A DNA stretch of 38,793 nucleotides from Mycobacterium sp. 852002-51961_SCH5331710 (GCF_001665535.1 NZ_LZSQ01000025.1:1-38793), one strand, 5' to 3'. Counted from the stretch's first letter, positions 24,941 through 35,489 are shown. Program-made: numbers and translations. Notes: generated from the sequence alone by a model not told the origin.

Positions 24941-26395
24941 TCACGCTTCCTTTTCTGCGGCCACCGATATCGACTTCGTGTCGGTGTAACCGTCGATTCC
25001 CTCGCGGCCGAGTTCGCGTCCGTATCCGCTGGCCTTGACGCCGCCGAACGGTGCGAACGGATCCATCGTGTAACCCTGGTTGACGCCGAAGGTGCCGGTG
25101 CGGATGCGTTCGGCGACGGCGAGTCCGCGCTCGGTGTCGCCGGTCCACACCGATCCGGCCAGCCCGTAGTCGGAGTCGTTGGCGACCGCCACCGCCTCGT
25201 CTTCGTCGGCGTAGCCGATTACGGTCAGGACGGGTCCGAAGATCTCCTCGCGGGCGATCGTCATGGCGTTGTCGGCGTCGGCGAACAACGTCGGGCGGAC
25301 ATACCAGCCCCGCTCGAGCCCGTCCGGCATGTCGGCGCCGCCGACGACGAGCCGGGCACCCTCGGACTCACCCTTGCGGATGTAGCCCCGTACCCGCTCC
25401 TGCTGGCGCTGGGCGACGAGCGGCCCGACCTGGGTGGCGGGATCCGCCGGATCGCCGACGACCAGCTTCGACATCTCCGCGGCCAGGGCGTCGGTGAAGT
25501 CGGCGGCGCGTGCGGCGGGCACCAGAATGCGGGTGAGCGCGTTGCAGATCTGCCCGCTGTTGGACAGGCTCGCCGAGCGCACACCGGCCGCGACGGCCGC
25601 GGGATCGGCATCCTCGAGCACGATGGCCGCCGACTTGCCGCCGAGTTCGAGGCTGACCCGGCGCAGGTCGACGGCGCATGCGGCGGCCACCGCCTTGCCC
25701 GCCGCGGTGGACCCGGTGAACGAGACCTTGTCCACTCCAGGGTGTTTCACGAGGTATTCACCCGTGGACCCGTCGCCGGGGAGCACGCTTACGACGCCGT
25801 CGGGTAATCCCGCCTCGGCGATCATCTCAGCCAGCAGCAGCGCGTTCAGCGGCGACTCGGGAGCCGGCTTGAGAACGACCGTGCAGCCGGCGAGCAGCGC
25901 GGGGATCAGCTTGGTGACGATCAAGAACTGCGGCATGTTCCACGGGACGATGGCGGCGACGACTCCGACCGGCTCGCGGCGGATCCGGATATCGGTCCCG
26001 TACATCCCCGGGCGGGATTCGGTCCACGGATACGTCTCGGCCAGATCGCAGAACGCGGACATCATCATCGCAGGCAACCCGACCTGTGCGCGCTGGGCGA
26101 AGCTGATCGGCGCCCCGATCTCGACGGTGATGGTTTCGGCCATCTCGCCGCGACGCTCGCCGTAGCGCTCGGCCAGCTTGCGCACCGCGGCGATCCGCTC
26201 GCCCGGGTCCAGGCGCGGCCACGGGCCGCAGTCGAAGGCCGACCGCGCGGCCGCGACGGCGGCGTCGATGTCCGCCGGGGCAGCGGCGGCCACGCGCGCG
26301 ACGGGTTCCTCGGTGTGCGGGGAGACGACCTCGATGCGGTCTGCGGCGCTCGCCTCGGACCATGTACCACCGATGAACAACTCGTCCGATCGCAT
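24941..26395 (-). CDS. NAD(P)-dependent aldehyde dehydrogenase
   Basis: 484 residues. PWN with Asn153 stabilises the oxyanion, VSFTGSTAAGK covers the coenzyme site, Glu250 is in SLELGGKS and the nucleophile Cys284 is in SGQICNA. The ATG at 26395 begins MRSDELFIGG, where family homology starts; earlier in-frame codons back to 26599 lie in the divergent promoter. It would oxidise an aldehyde from an oxygenated side chain to the acid, ready for CoA activation. First gene of a two-gene unit with the membrane protein; divergent from the first Rieske cassette across the site at 26490-26507. Confidence 0.94.
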   Translation of the reverse strand: MRSDELFIGGTWSEASAADRIEVVSPHTEEPVARVAAAAPADIDAAVAAARSAFDCGPWPRLDPGERIAAVRKLAERYGERRGEMAETITVEIGAPISFAQRAQVGLPAMMMSAFCDLAETYPWTESRPGMYGTDIRIRREPVGVVAAIVPWNMPQFLIVTKLIPALLAGCTVVLKPAPESPLNALLLAEMIAEAGLPDGVVSVLPGDGSTGEYLVKHPGVDKVSFTGSTAAGKAVAAACAVDLRRVSLELGGKSAAIVLEDADPAAVAAGVRSASLSNSGQICNALTRILVPAARAADFTDALAAEMSKLVVGDPADPATQVGPLVAQRQQERVRGYIRKGESEGARLVVGGADMPDGLERGWYVRPTLFADADNAMTIAREEIFGPVLTVIGYADEDEAVAVANDSDYGLAGSVWTGDTERGLAVAERIRTGTFGVNQGYTMDPFAPFGGVKASGYGRELGREGIDGYTDTKSISVAAEKEA

Positions 26396-26489
26396 TTGTG
26401 TGCACACCCTTTCGCGCCGCTTGCGCCGTGGCGAGCGGGGGTGACCGTCGTGCAGAAATTCGGTGACGGCGTTCGCCCGCGTCGACCCT

Positions 26490-26507
26490 GTATCAACTAC
26501 TTGCGAT
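26490..26507. promoter_or_regulatory. AAGTAsTTGATA element, site 2 (ALDH/Rieske divergent promoter)
   Basis: Read on the minus strand this is ATCGCAAGTAGTTGATAC, which matches the site at 31049-31066 at 17 of 18 bases. It lies 95 bp from the aldehyde dehydrogenase start and 76 bp from the Rieske start. The shared TGATAC end could be a -10 element for the aldehyde dehydrogenase promoter. On the plus strand a TATACC at about 26523 may serve the Rieske gene. Confidence 0.65.
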
Positions 26508-26582
26508 TGTGACATGGAGCATATACCGTCGGCGCTGCAGCTCCCGGCACGGTCTAGGCCGGGCGGTCGACAGGAGTAGGCA

Positions 26583-27848
26583 ATGGCTCGCTTTCCCAAA
26601 CCGCCAGAGGGAAGTTGGACGGAGCACTATCCCGAACTGGGTACCGATCCCGTCTCCTACGAGGACTCCATCAGCCCGGAGTTCTATGAGAAGGAACGTC
26701 AGGCGATCTTCAAGCGCGCCTGGCTGAATGTCGGTCGCGTGGAACAGGTTCCGCGCAAGGGCAGCTACTTCACCAAAGAGATGAAGGTTGCCAACACCTC
26801 CATCATCGTGGTGCGGACCACCTCCGGCGAGGTCAAGGCCTACCACAACATCTGCCGACACCGGGGCAACAAGCTGGTGTGGAACGACATGCCGCTGGAG
26901 GAGACCAGCGGGGTGTGCCGGCAGTTCACCTGCAAGTACCACGCCTGGCGCTACGACCTCGACGGCAACCTCACCTTCGTGCAACAAGAGGGTGAGTTCT
27001 TCAACCTCGACAAGAGCCGCTACGGGCTGGTCCCGGTGCACTGTGAGGTGTGGGAGGGATTCATCTTCGTCAACTTCGCCAAGGAACCCGAGCAGTCGCT
27101 GCGGGAGTTCCTCGGACCGATGATCACGGATCTGGAGGGCTACCCCTTCGACAAGATGACGTCGCGGTTCTACTACCGCTCCGAGGTCAAGGCGAACTGG
27201 AAGCTCTACATGGATGCGTTCCAGGAGTTCTACCACGCACCCGTGCTGCACGCGAACCAGTCGCCGACCGCGTACTCGAAGGCCGCCGCAGAGGCCGGTT
27301 TCGAGGCGCCGCACTACCGGATCGAGGGCCCGCACCGGCTGGTCAGCACATCGGGCGTGCGTGCCTGGGAGATGGCCGACGAGATGCGCAAGCCGATCGA
27401 GGACATCTGCCGCAGCGGCCTTTTCGGGCCGTGGGACAAACCGGATCTGGGGGAGATGCCCGTCGGACTGAACCCCGCGAAATGCGATCCGTGGGGCCTC
27501 GATTCGTTCCAGCTCTTCCCGAACTTCGTGATCCTGTTCTGGGGCCAGGGTTGGTACCTGACGTATCACTACTGGCCGACGTCGTACAACACGCACCTGT
27601 TCGAGGGCACGGTGTACTTCCCGCAGCCGCGCACGCCCCGCGAACGCATCGCGCAGGAATTGGCCGCGGTGTCGTTCAAGGAATACGGCCTGCAGGACGC
27701 CAACACACTGGAGGCCACGCAATCGATGGTCGAGTCGCGGGTGCTCGACGACTTCCTGCTCTGTGACCAGGAGGTGCTGATCCGCCACCTGCACAAAGAG
27801 ACCGCGGCTTGGGTGGAGAACTACGAACGCAAGACGGCGGGTGTCTGA
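26583..27848 (+). CDS. Rieske non-heme iron oxygenase, alpha subunit (cassette 1)
   Basis: 421 residues. The Rieske cluster ligands are Cys91/His93 and Cys117/His120 (CRH and CKYH). The mononuclear iron site has His218 and His223 with the bridging Asp211 in MDAFQEFYHAPVLH. It would hydroxylate a ring or side chain using electrons from a ferredoxin or reductase; the KshB-like protein at 31071 is the nearest donor. GGAG precedes the ATG. A 113-residue partner follows 1 bp after its stop. It is clearly paralogous to 32906-34168, including the N-terminal EGSWTEHYPELGT and FKRAWLNV segments. Confidence 0.94.
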   Translation: MARFPKPPEGSWTEHYPELGTDPVSYEDSISPEFYEKERQAIFKRAWLNVGRVEQVPRKGSYFTKEMKVANTSIIVVRTTSGEVKAYHNICRHRGNKLVWNDMPLEETSGVCRQFTCKYHAWRYDLDGNLTFVQQEGEFFNLDKSRYGLVPVHCEVWEGFIFVNFAKEPEQSLREFLGPMITDLEGYPFDKMTSRFYYRSEVKANWKLYMDAFQEFYHAPVLHANQSPTAYSKAAAEAGFEAPHYRIEGPHRLVSTSGVRAWEMADEMRKPIEDICRSGLFGPWDKPDLGEMPVGLNPAKCDPWGLDSFQLFPNFVILFWGQGWYLTYHYWPTSYNTHLFEGTVYFPQPRTPRERIAQELAAVSFKEYGLQDANTLEATQSMVESRVLDDFLLCDQEVLIRHLHKETAAWVENYERKTAGV

Positions 27849-27849
27849 G

Positions 27850-28187
27850 ATGACGACGACCGAAACCCACAAGCTGCCACCCGAATTCGCCGACCTCGAA
27901 CAGTTCTCGGACTGGTGCCTGGGCTCGGAGGCCGAGCGGTACGAGAAGCGGCTCTCGTCGACGATGACCGAGATGCAGGCCTTCTACGACGCGATCACCG
28001 CGCGTGCCGAGGAGGCCATCGCCTTCTGCGACAAGTTCTCGCTGGACGATCTGCCCGAGGACGTGCTCAACCTGATGCATCTGCTGTACTCGATGATTCA
28101 GGTGTCCTTTCCGGTCGAGTGCTGGAAGCAACCGAAGGTTCCCGACTCGGGCGCAACCAGCCTCGACTGCGTATCCGAACCGGTTCC

Positions 28188-28191
<4 letters not shown>
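27850..28191 (+). CDS. Small Rieske-associated protein (cassette 1), unknown family
   Basis: 113 residues from the ATG at 27850; a GTG at 27841 overlapping the Rieske stop is an alternative start. It looks all-helical and acidic, with FCDKFSLDDLPEDVLNLMHL and LYSMIQVS as the core. It is homologous to the 109-residue protein after the second Rieske gene, sharing the CDKF.LDDLPED.LNL.HL.YSMI pattern, the AERY/AERW helix and a C-terminal PVP. I know no function. Strict adjacency to a Rieske oxygenase twice suggests an accessory subunit, assembly factor or electron-transfer helper. The stop overlaps the next start (GTGA). Confidence 0.85.
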
Positions 28192-29445
<1,254 letters not shown>

Positions 29446-29453
<8 letters not shown>

Positions 29454-29916
29454 GGATCTGGGCATGGAGCTCGGCGACAACATCCTGTGGCATCTCAAGC
29501 AGGCCTGGTATTTCGCCCTCACCGCCGTCAACGACGCGGTGAGCCAGCACGGCGTGAGCACCGCCCAGATCGGTGTGCTGCGTCAACTCGCCAACGAGCC
29601 CGGGCTCTCCGGCGCCGAACTCGCGCGCCGCCTGTTGATCACCCCGCAGGGTGTGCAGCTCGCGGTCAAGGCTCTCGAACAGCGCGGGCTGGTCGAACGC
29701 AAACCCGACCCCCAACATGCGCGAATTCTGAAGGCCTATCTCACATCTGAAGGCCGCAAGGTCGCCGGCGCCGTCGTCAGCGACGCGATCGCCGCGCACG
29801 AAGCGGTCTTCGGCGTCCTCACGGAAGAAGAGCAGCAGACACTGCGCGACCTGCTGGCCCGCGTGGTCGTCAAGGGCACCGGACATGCGATGGCCGACGA
29901 CCACATCGGGGAGTGA
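29446..29916 (+). CDS. MarR family transcriptional regulator
   Basis: 156 residues with a winged helix (GLSGAELARRLLITPQGVQL, then KALEQRGLVERKPDP as the recognition helix and wing) and terminal helices for dimerisation. GTG 29446 overlaps the end of the amidohydrolase gene. No palindrome lies directly upstream because the gene is embedded in the operon. It could bind the AAGTACTTGATA elements at 18518, 26490 and 31049, which are within or near its cluster, but a TetR protein is equally possible. Confidence 0.9.
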
Positions 29917-29922
29917 GCCTCC

Positions 29923-30993
29923 TCAAGCGTTGCCGAAACCGATGTGGCTGCGGATCAGCGGCAGGTCGGCCATCGTCGCGAACCCGGCGGGTGCGGCGAT
30001 GATCGCGGGGACGGCGTTGAGCACCTGCATCGCCGTCGCCACGTTCGCCGAACGCACGTGCTCTGCCATGCTCGCGTCGCGGCTGAAGCTGGCCAACGAG
30101 AAGAAGTGGGTGCGCATCGACGGATCACCCTCGATCGTCAACGTCCAACCGTGCTGCGGTCTGGGCCAATGAGTCGGGTACTCGTTGCCGACAGTCCACA
30201 GCGTCTCGATCTCGACCAAGGTCTCGCCGTTGCGCCGTCCCGACCAGGTCCACCGCTGGCCCGCGGTCGTCCCCGCATGCAGGACGCGGTCGAAGATCTG
30301 ATGATCGTGCTCAGCAGGAACGGCTTCGACCGCCGCGGTCACCTCGTCGATGCCGGCATCGAGGGCGTCGGCGACGAGCCAGACCTGTTCGCTGAAGATC
30401 GCACTGTTGAACGCAAGGAACTCGGTGCCCGTGGGGCTGATGGTCTCGACGGGCTCCCCGAACGCCATGTTGTCGAACGTGATCGCCGTGCTGTCGTAGA
30501 CGGACCAGTCGGCGCGCTCCTGCAGGGTGATCTTGTCGATGGTGCGACTCATGCCGGACAGCGCCAACGGCAGGACGCCGGAGAGGTTGCCGGGGTTCAG
30601 TCCGCTGCCGTGCACGGTGCTGTTGCCGATCCGGCACGCGTCGAGCAAACGCTCGCGATCGTCGGGTCGGGTGCGGCGCGGGTGAAACAGAAACGCCGTC
30701 GTGGCAACGCTTTTCCCGCTGGCGAGGATCGCGCAGACCTCGTCGATGTCGGTGTTGCGTGGCGTGTAGAGGACGCAATCGGCGTCGAGGGCCAGGATCC
30801 GGCCCACGTCGGTGGTGGCGCTGACGCCGACCGGGTCGCGACCGATCAGCGTCCCGACGTCGACGCCGTCCTTGTCCGCCGAATAGACGCGCGCGCCGAC
30901 GAGATCGAACGTCGACCGGTCGTCGAGTACGGCGGCGATCATCTCGACGCCGACGGCGCCGGTGCCCCACGCGATCACGCGATGCCGTTGCAT
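29923..30993 (-). CDS. DapB-fold NAD(P)-dependent dehydrogenase (2,4-diaminopentanoate DH-like)
   Basis: 356 residues. An N-terminal Rossmann segment RVIAWGTGAVG (about 5-15) is followed by a dihydrodipicolinate-reductase-like C-terminal domain with GSGLNPGN. The group includes amine dehydrogenases acting on 2,4-diaminopentanoate; mycobacterial members lie in many catabolic islands and their substrates are mostly unknown. It ends 6 bp from the convergent MarR stop. The ATG at 30993 has no ribosome site, so it may be leaderless. Its promoter is shared with the divergent reductase at 31071 and carries site 3 of the AAGTACTTGATA element. Confidence 0.82.
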   Translation of the reverse strand: MQRHRVIAWGTGAVGVEMIAAVLDDRSTFDLVGARVYSADKDGVDVGTLIGRDPVGVSATTDVGRILALDADCVLYTPRNTDIDEVCAILASGKSVATTAFLFHPRRTRPDDRERLLDACRIGNSTVHGSGLNPGNLSGVLPLALSGMSRTIDKITLQERADWSVYDSTAITFDNMAFGEPVETISPTGTEFLAFNSAIFSEQVWLVADALDAGIDEVTAAVEAVPAEHDHQIFDRVLHAGTTAGQRWTWSGRRNGETLVEIETLWTVGNEYPTHWPRPQHGWTLTIEGDPSMRTHFFSLASFSRDASMAEHVRSANVATAMQVLNAVPAIIAAPAGFATMADLPLIRSHIGFGNA

Positions 30994-31048
30994 TCGGTCA
31001 CGCTACGACACCGTCGGACGCAGGCACAGCATCGACTGCTTGAGATCT

Positions 31049-31066
31049 ATCGCAAGTACTTGATAC
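31049..31066. promoter_or_regulatory. AAGTACTTGATA element, site 3 (DapB-like/KshB-like divergent promoter)
   Basis: ATCGCAAGTACTTGATAC contains the 10-bp palindrome CAAGTACTTG. It sits directly before the reductase start codons, with a -10-like TGATAC at 31061-31066. The core CGCAAGTACTTGAT fits the published KstR2 operator pattern AnCAAGnnCTTGnT except at the first base. A KstR2-type TetR repressor is therefore one candidate binder. Confidence 0.7.
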
Positions 31067-31070
31067 TGTG

Positions 31071-32090
31071 ATGTCGATGTCCGCCGAAGAGTTCGCCCCA
31101 CTGCGCATCAAACGGGTGGTGCGCGAGACGAGCGACGCCGTGTCGTTGGTCCTCGATGTGCCGGCGGACTGTTCACACCGCTTCCGCTACAAGCCCGGTC
31201 AGTTCCTGACGCTGCAGGTGAACCTCGACGGCGACGCCCATCGGCGGTGCTACTCGATGTCGTCGTTCCCGCACAACGGCAACGACCTGCAGATCACGGT
31301 CAAGCGCGATCCGGGTGGCCTGGTCTCGAACTGGCTGAACGACACCGCAGAAGTCGGCGCGGAGATCCACGCCGCGCCGCCCGACGGCCGGTTCCTGCTC
31401 AGTGATTCCGAGCGCGACATCGTCGCATTCGCCGGCGGCAGCGGTATCACCCCGATCTTCTCGCTGATCGGTTCGGCGTTGGTGAGCACACGCCGGCGGA
31501 TCAGCCTCTTCTACGCCAACCGCAGCCGCGACTCGGTGATCTTCGGCGAGGCGCTGACGACGCTTGCCGCCGCCAACCCCGAACGCCTGTCGGTCACCGG
31601 TCACTTCGACGAGGAGACCGGCGTCGTCCAACCCGCCGCCGTCGAGGCATTCGCATCCTCGTGCGGTGACGTCGACTACTACATCTGCGGCCCCGGGCCA
31701 TTCATGGACACGGTGGAGAGCACCCTGTTGCGCACGGGCGTGCCCCGCGAACGCCTGCACCTCGAGCGGTTTTCGGTGGACCCGGTGTCCAGTGAGGTCG
31801 CTGCCGCCACGGAGCAGACCGAAGAGGTGGTCATCGAACTCGATCGGGCAACCACCACCGCTGCCTACCGCGCAGGCAACACGCTGTTGCAGACCGCGCG
31901 GATGGCGGGTCTGCGTGCGCCGTCGTCGTGCGAGACGGGCTCGTGCGGAACGTGTATGGCGCGCATCGTGTCCGGAAGCGCCCGGATGCTGAACAACGAC
32001 GCTCTGGATGACGACGAAGTGGCCGAGGGCTGGGTGCTGACGTGCCAGTCCCTGCCGACGAGCCGGACGGTCCACGTGGTCTATGAGTAG
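31071..32090 (+). CDS. KshB-type oxygenase reductase (FAD, NAD(P)H, [2Fe-2S])
   Basis: 339 residues from the ATG at 31071; an ATG at 31080 is an equally good start and neither has a ribosome site. Order of domains: FAD domain with RRCYSMSS (about 58-64), NAD(P) domain with GGSGITPIFS, and a C-terminal plant-type ferredoxin with Cys287, Cys292, Cys295 and Cys325. This is the layout of the 3-ketosteroid 9-alpha-hydroxylase reductase and phenylacetyl-CoA oxygenase reductase type. As the only such reductase here, it probably feeds both Rieske oxygenases. No KshA-specific assignment is possible. Confidence 0.92.
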   Translation: MSMSAEEFAPLRIKRVVRETSDAVSLVLDVPADCSHRFRYKPGQFLTLQVNLDGDAHRRCYSMSSFPHNGNDLQITVKRDPGGLVSNWLNDTAEVGAEIHAAPPDGRFLLSDSERDIVAFAGGSGITPIFSLIGSALVSTRRRISLFYANRSRDSVIFGEALTTLAAANPERLSVTGHFDEETGVVQPAAVEAFASSCGDVDYYICGPGPFMDTVESTLLRTGVPRERLHLERFSVDPVSSEVAAATEQTEEVVIELDRATTTAAYRAGNTLLQTARMAGLRAPSSCETGSCGTCMARIVSGSARMLNNDALDDDEVAEGWVLTCQSLPTSRTVHVVYE

Positions 32091-32119
32091 AGGCGAGGTC
32101 GAGTGATGGGACGGATGCG

Positions 32120-32863
32120 ATGAGCCGCGTCGCGGTGGTGACCGGCGGCGCGTCGGGCATGGGGGAGGCGACGTGCCGCGAACTCGGTCGTCGCGGCCAC
32201 AAGGTGGCCGTGCTCGACGTCAACGGCGAAGCGGCGCAACGGGTCGCCGAGGAGATGCGGGCCGACGGCGTCACGGCGCTGGGAATCGCTGCCGACGTGA
32301 GCGACCGCGCGGCCGTCGAGGAGGCGTTCGCGAAGGTGCGCAGCGAGTTGGGGCCGGTGCACATCCTGGTCACCAGCGCCGGAGCGGTGGACTGGGCGGC
32401 CTTCACCGACATCACACCGCAGGCATGGCAGCGGTTGCTCGACGTCAACCTCACCGGGACATTCCACTGCTGTCAGGTGGCGGTGACCGACATGCTCGAA
32501 GCGGGCTGGGGCCGCATCGTGATGATTTCGTCGTCCAGTGCACAGCGGGGTTCGCCGAGGATGGCCCACTACGCCGCGTCCAAGGGGGCGCTGCTCTCGC
32601 TGACCAAATCGCTTGCCCGCGAGTACGGCCCGGCCGGCATCACGGTGAACAACATCCCGCCGTCGGCCATCGAGACCCCGATGCAGCATGCCGGTCAGAA
32701 GGCCGGACACCTCCCGCCGAACGAGCAGATGGCCGCGACCGTTCCGCTCGGCCATCTCGGCACCGGTGACGACATCGCCGCGGCCGTCGGCTTCCTGTGC
32801 TCCGAGGAGGCCGGCTTCATCACCGGCCAGATTCTCGGCGTCAACGGCGGATCGGTGTTGTGA
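32120..32863 (+). CDS. Short-chain dehydrogenase/reductase
   Basis: 247 residues. TGGASGMG is at 8-15, and the usual NNAG is replaced by TSAG near 85-88. The catalytic Tyr151 and Lys155 (YAASK) and a Ser in MISSSSAQ are present; ITGQILGVNGG closes the fold. The ATG at 32120 follows a GGACGG ribosome site. It lies between the reductase and the second Rieske oxygenase on the same strand, so dehydrogenation of a hydroxylated product is likely. Confidence 0.9.
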   Translation: MSRVAVVTGGASGMGEATCRELGRRGHKVAVLDVNGEAAQRVAEEMRADGVTALGIAADVSDRAAVEEAFAKVRSELGPVHILVTSAGAVDWAAFTDITPQAWQRLLDVNLTGTFHCCQVAVTDMLEAGWGRIVMISSSSAQRGSPRMAHYAASKGALLSLTKSLAREYGPAGITVNNIPPSAIETPMQHAGQKAGHLPPNEQMAATVPLGHLGTGDDIAAAVGFLCSEEAGFITGQILGVNGGSVL

Positions 32864-32905
32864 TGACCGGCCGACTTCCCGCACACCAACGACACGGAGG
32901 TTCTC

Positions 32906-34168
32906 ATGGCTACTAAGTGGCCCAAGCCGGCCGAGGGCAGCTGGACGGAGCACTATCCCGAGCTGGGCACCGGACCCGTCTCGTTCCGCGACTCGATCTC
33001 ACCGGAGTTCTACGACCTCGAATGTGAAGCGGTCTTCAAACGCGCCTGGCTGAACGTCGCGCGTGTGGAGGAGCTGCCTCGGGTCGGGAGCTACCTGACC
33101 AAGGAGATCGACGCGGCCAAGACGTCGGTGATCGTGGTGCGGGGTAAGGATCAGCAGATCCGCGCGTTCTACAACATCTGCCGTCACCGCGGAAACAAAT
33201 TGGTGTGGAACGACTTTCCCAATGAAGAGGTGAAGGGCACGTGCCGGCAGTTCACCTGCAAGTACCACGGGTGGCGCTACGACCTCAAGGGAGACCTGAC
33301 GTTCGTTCAGCAGGAGGGCGAGTTCTTCGACCTCGACCACGAACGGCACGGGTTGAAGCCCGTGCAGTGCGACGTGTGGAACGGGTTCATCTTCATCAAC
33401 TTCGACCCCGAACCGCGTTGGACGCTGCACGAATTCCTCGGCCCGATGATCACCGCGCTCGACGACTATCCGTTCGAATTGATGACCGAGCGCTACGAAT
33501 TCGAGGCGCAGAACAACAGCAACTGGAAGATCTTCGCCGACGCGTTCCAGGAGTACTACCACGTTCCGTCGCTGCACTCTCAGCAGGTCCCCAGCGCGGT
33601 GCGCCAACCGAACGCCACCTTCGAGTGCGGGCACTTCCAGATCGACGGGCCGCACCGGCTGGTGTCGACGGCGGGAACCCGTCGGTGGCTGCTCGCACCG
33701 GAGTACATGTATCCGGTCGAGCGGATCACGCGCAGCGGACTCGTCGGCCCGTGGCGGACTCCGGAGACGCATCAGTCGGCCGGACTGAACCCGGGCAACA
33801 TCGAGCCGTGGGGCATCACCAACTTCCAGATCTTCCCGAACCTGGAGATCCTCATCTACCACGGTTGGTATCTGCTGTACCGGTACTGGCCGACGTCGCA
33901 CAACACCCATAAGTTCGAGGCCTACAACGCATTTCACCCCGCCCGCAGCGTGCGCGAGCGCATCGAGCACGAAGTCGCTTCCGTGGTGCTCAAGGAGTTC
34001 GCCTTGCAGGACGCCGGAATGCTCGGTGGCACCCAGGCGGCGCTGGAGTACGACATCGTCGACGATTACCCGCTCAGCGACCAGGAGATCCTGGTGCGCC
34101 ATCTGCACCACGAGGCCGTCAAGTGGGTCGAGGAATACAAAGCCGAGCGCAGTCCGGTGGGGGTGTGA
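32906..34168 (+). CDS. Rieske non-heme iron oxygenase, alpha subunit (cassette 2)
   Basis: 420 residues. Rieske ligands are Cys92/His94 and Cys118/His121; the catalytic iron is bound by His219 and His224 with Asp212 as bridge (ADAFQEYYHVPSLH). GGAGG precedes the ATG. It is paralogous to 26583-27848 along its whole length but diverges most between the iron-binding helix and about residue 290, where substrate contacts are expected; this fits two related substrates or positions. It is followed by its own small partner protein, as in cassette 1. Confidence 0.94.
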   Translation: MATKWPKPAEGSWTEHYPELGTGPVSFRDSISPEFYDLECEAVFKRAWLNVARVEELPRVGSYLTKEIDAAKTSVIVVRGKDQQIRAFYNICRHRGNKLVWNDFPNEEVKGTCRQFTCKYHGWRYDLKGDLTFVQQEGEFFDLDHERHGLKPVQCDVWNGFIFINFDPEPRWTLHEFLGPMITALDDYPFELMTERYEFEAQNNSNWKIFADAFQEYYHVPSLHSQQVPSAVRQPNATFECGHFQIDGPHRLVSTAGTRRWLLAPEYMYPVERITRSGLVGPWRTPETHQSAGLNPGNIEPWGITNFQIFPNLEILIYHGWYLLYRYWPTSHNTHKFEAYNAFHPARSVRERIEHEVASVVLKEFALQDAGMLGGTQAALEYDIVDDYPLSDQEILVRHLHHEAVKWVEEYKAERSPVGV

Positions 34169-34170
34169 GC

Positions 34171-34500
34171 ATGATCCGTCTGCCCAGTGCGTTCGCAGAA
34201 TTCGAACCGTTCGCCGAGAAGTGGTGCCTGCCAACCGAAGCCGAGCGGTGGGCTACCCGGCTGGCCACGCCCATGCCGGAGATCCGCGAGTTCTACGACG
34301 CTTTCACGCCGCGCTTCGAGGAAGCGATCGACTACTGCGACAAGTTTCCCCTCGACGATCTGCCCGAGGATGCGCTGAACCTGCTGCACCTCATCTACTC
34401 GATGATCATGGTGTCGATGGCCGTCGAGGTCTTCGGTACGCAGAAGCCCGCCGACTCGGCCGACGCCGAGATGCACCGCGTCAGCTCGCCGGTGCCGTGA
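34171..34500 (+). CDS. Small Rieske-associated protein (cassette 2), unknown family
   Basis: 109 residues from the ATG at 34171; a GTG at 34165 overlapping the Rieske stop is an alternative. It is helical and acidic, with EAIDYCDKFPLDDLPEDALN, LLHLIYSMI and a PVP terminus, homologous to the protein at 27850-28191. It lacks a recognisable cofactor motif; one Cys (in DYCDKF) is shared by both copies. Its repeated position directly after a Rieske alpha subunit is the main clue to function. Confidence 0.84.
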   Translation: MIRLPSAFAEFEPFAEKWCLPTEAERWATRLATPMPEIREFYDAFTPRFEEAIDYCDKFPLDDLPEDALNLLHLIYSMIMVSMAVEVFGTQKPADSADAEMHRVSSPVP

Positions 34501-34519
34501 CGACAAGGACAGGACGAGC

Positions 34520-35365
34520 ATGACAGTGCTGACGATCAACAAGCTCACCGCATCGGTCGGCGCGGAGGTGACCGGCCTCGACTCCGATGCGCTGGCCAAC
34601 GACGACGCGCTGGGCGCCGCGATCCTCGATGCGTTGGAGGACAACGGCGTTCTGGTGTTTCCCGGTCTCGGGCTGACTCCGGAGGCGCAGGTCGCGTTCT
34701 GCCGACGGCTCGGCGAGATCGACCATTCGTCGGACGGCCACCATCCGGTCGCCGGGATCTATCCGGTGACGCTCGACAAGTCGAAGAACGCGTCGGCGGA
34801 CTATCTGCGGGCCACGTTCGACTGGCACATCGACGGATGCACACCCACCAACGACGAGTGCCCGCAGAAGGCGACGGTGCTCTCGGCCAAGCAGGTGGCC
34901 GAGACGGGCGGGGAGACGGAGTTCGCGAACTCGTACGCGGCCTACGAGGCGTTCAGCGACGAGGAGAAGCAGCGCTTCGGATCGCTGCGGGTGGTGCACT
35001 CGCTCGAGGCGTCGCAGCGCCGGGTAACCCCCGATCCGTCGCCGGAACTGGTGGCCAAGTGGCGGTCGCGGCCCACCCACGAACACCCCCTGGTGTGGAC
35101 GCACCGCAGCGGCCGCAAGTCGCTGGTGCTGGGCGCGTCGGCGGATTACGTCGTCGGCATGGACGTCGACGAGGGCCGTGCGCTTCTGGCCGAGCTGCTC
35201 GACCGCGCGACGCAGCCTCACTTGGTCTACCGCCACCGGTGGTCCGTCGGGGACACCGTGATCTGGGACAACAACGGGGTGCTGCACCGCGCCGCGCCGT
35301 ATGACCCGGACTCGCCGCGCGAGATGCTGCGCACGACGGTGCTGGGCGACGAGCCGATTCAGTGA
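34520..35365 (+). CDS. TauD/TfdA family 2-oxoglutarate-dependent dioxygenase
   Basis: 281 residues. The iron ligands are His103 and Asp105 in WHIDG and the distal His256 in NNGVLHRA; the 2-oxoglutarate-binding Arg lies in REMLRTTV near 267-271. AGGAC precedes the ATG, 19 bp after the small partner gene. Such enzymes hydroxylate or cleave taurine, 2,4-D and many other small molecules; here it probably hydroxylates or removes a substituent of the cluster's substrate. It ends the plus-strand run before a 124-bp gap. Confidence 0.92.
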   Translation: MTVLTINKLTASVGAEVTGLDSDALANDDALGAAILDALEDNGVLVFPGLGLTPEAQVAFCRRLGEIDHSSDGHHPVAGIYPVTLDKSKNASADYLRATFDWHIDGCTPTNDECPQKATVLSAKQVAETGGETEFANSYAAYEAFSDEEKQRFGSLRVVHSLEASQRRVTPDPSPELVAKWRSRPTHEHPLVWTHRSGRKSLVLGASADYVVGMDVDEGRALLAELLDRATQPHLVYRHRWSVGDTVIWDNNGVLHRAAPYDPDSPREMLRTTVLGDEPIQ

Positions 35366-35444
35366 GTTTCCGCCGCTGGTAGGTGTGGTGCCGGCGCGCG
35401 CGTTGACGGCGACGTGCCACTATGGAAATCTGATACCCGGATAT

Positions 35445-35459
35445 GAGAATCACGTTCTC
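35445..35459. promoter_or_regulatory. Possible operator upstream of the second CYP operon
   Basis: GAGAA (35445-35449) and TTCTC (35455-35459) form an inverted repeat with a 5-nt spacer, 30 bp ahead of the CYP ATG. It resembles the KstR pattern TnnAACnnGTTnnA but with one extra spacer base, so KstR itself is doubtful. Confidence 0.4.
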
Positions 35460-35489
35460 GTCTGCTGAGATCGTCGAAACGGAGGGCGC

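Noticed and set aside
26493..27872. Minus-strand frame of 459 codons opposite Rieske cassette 1
   Set aside because: Antisense of a gene with complete Rieske and iron ligands; also mirrored opposite cassette 2 simply because the cassettes are similar.
35445..35459. KstR binding site upstream of the second CYP
   Set aside because: The inverted repeat has one spacer base too many for TnnAACnnGTTnnA, so only a generic operator is claimed.
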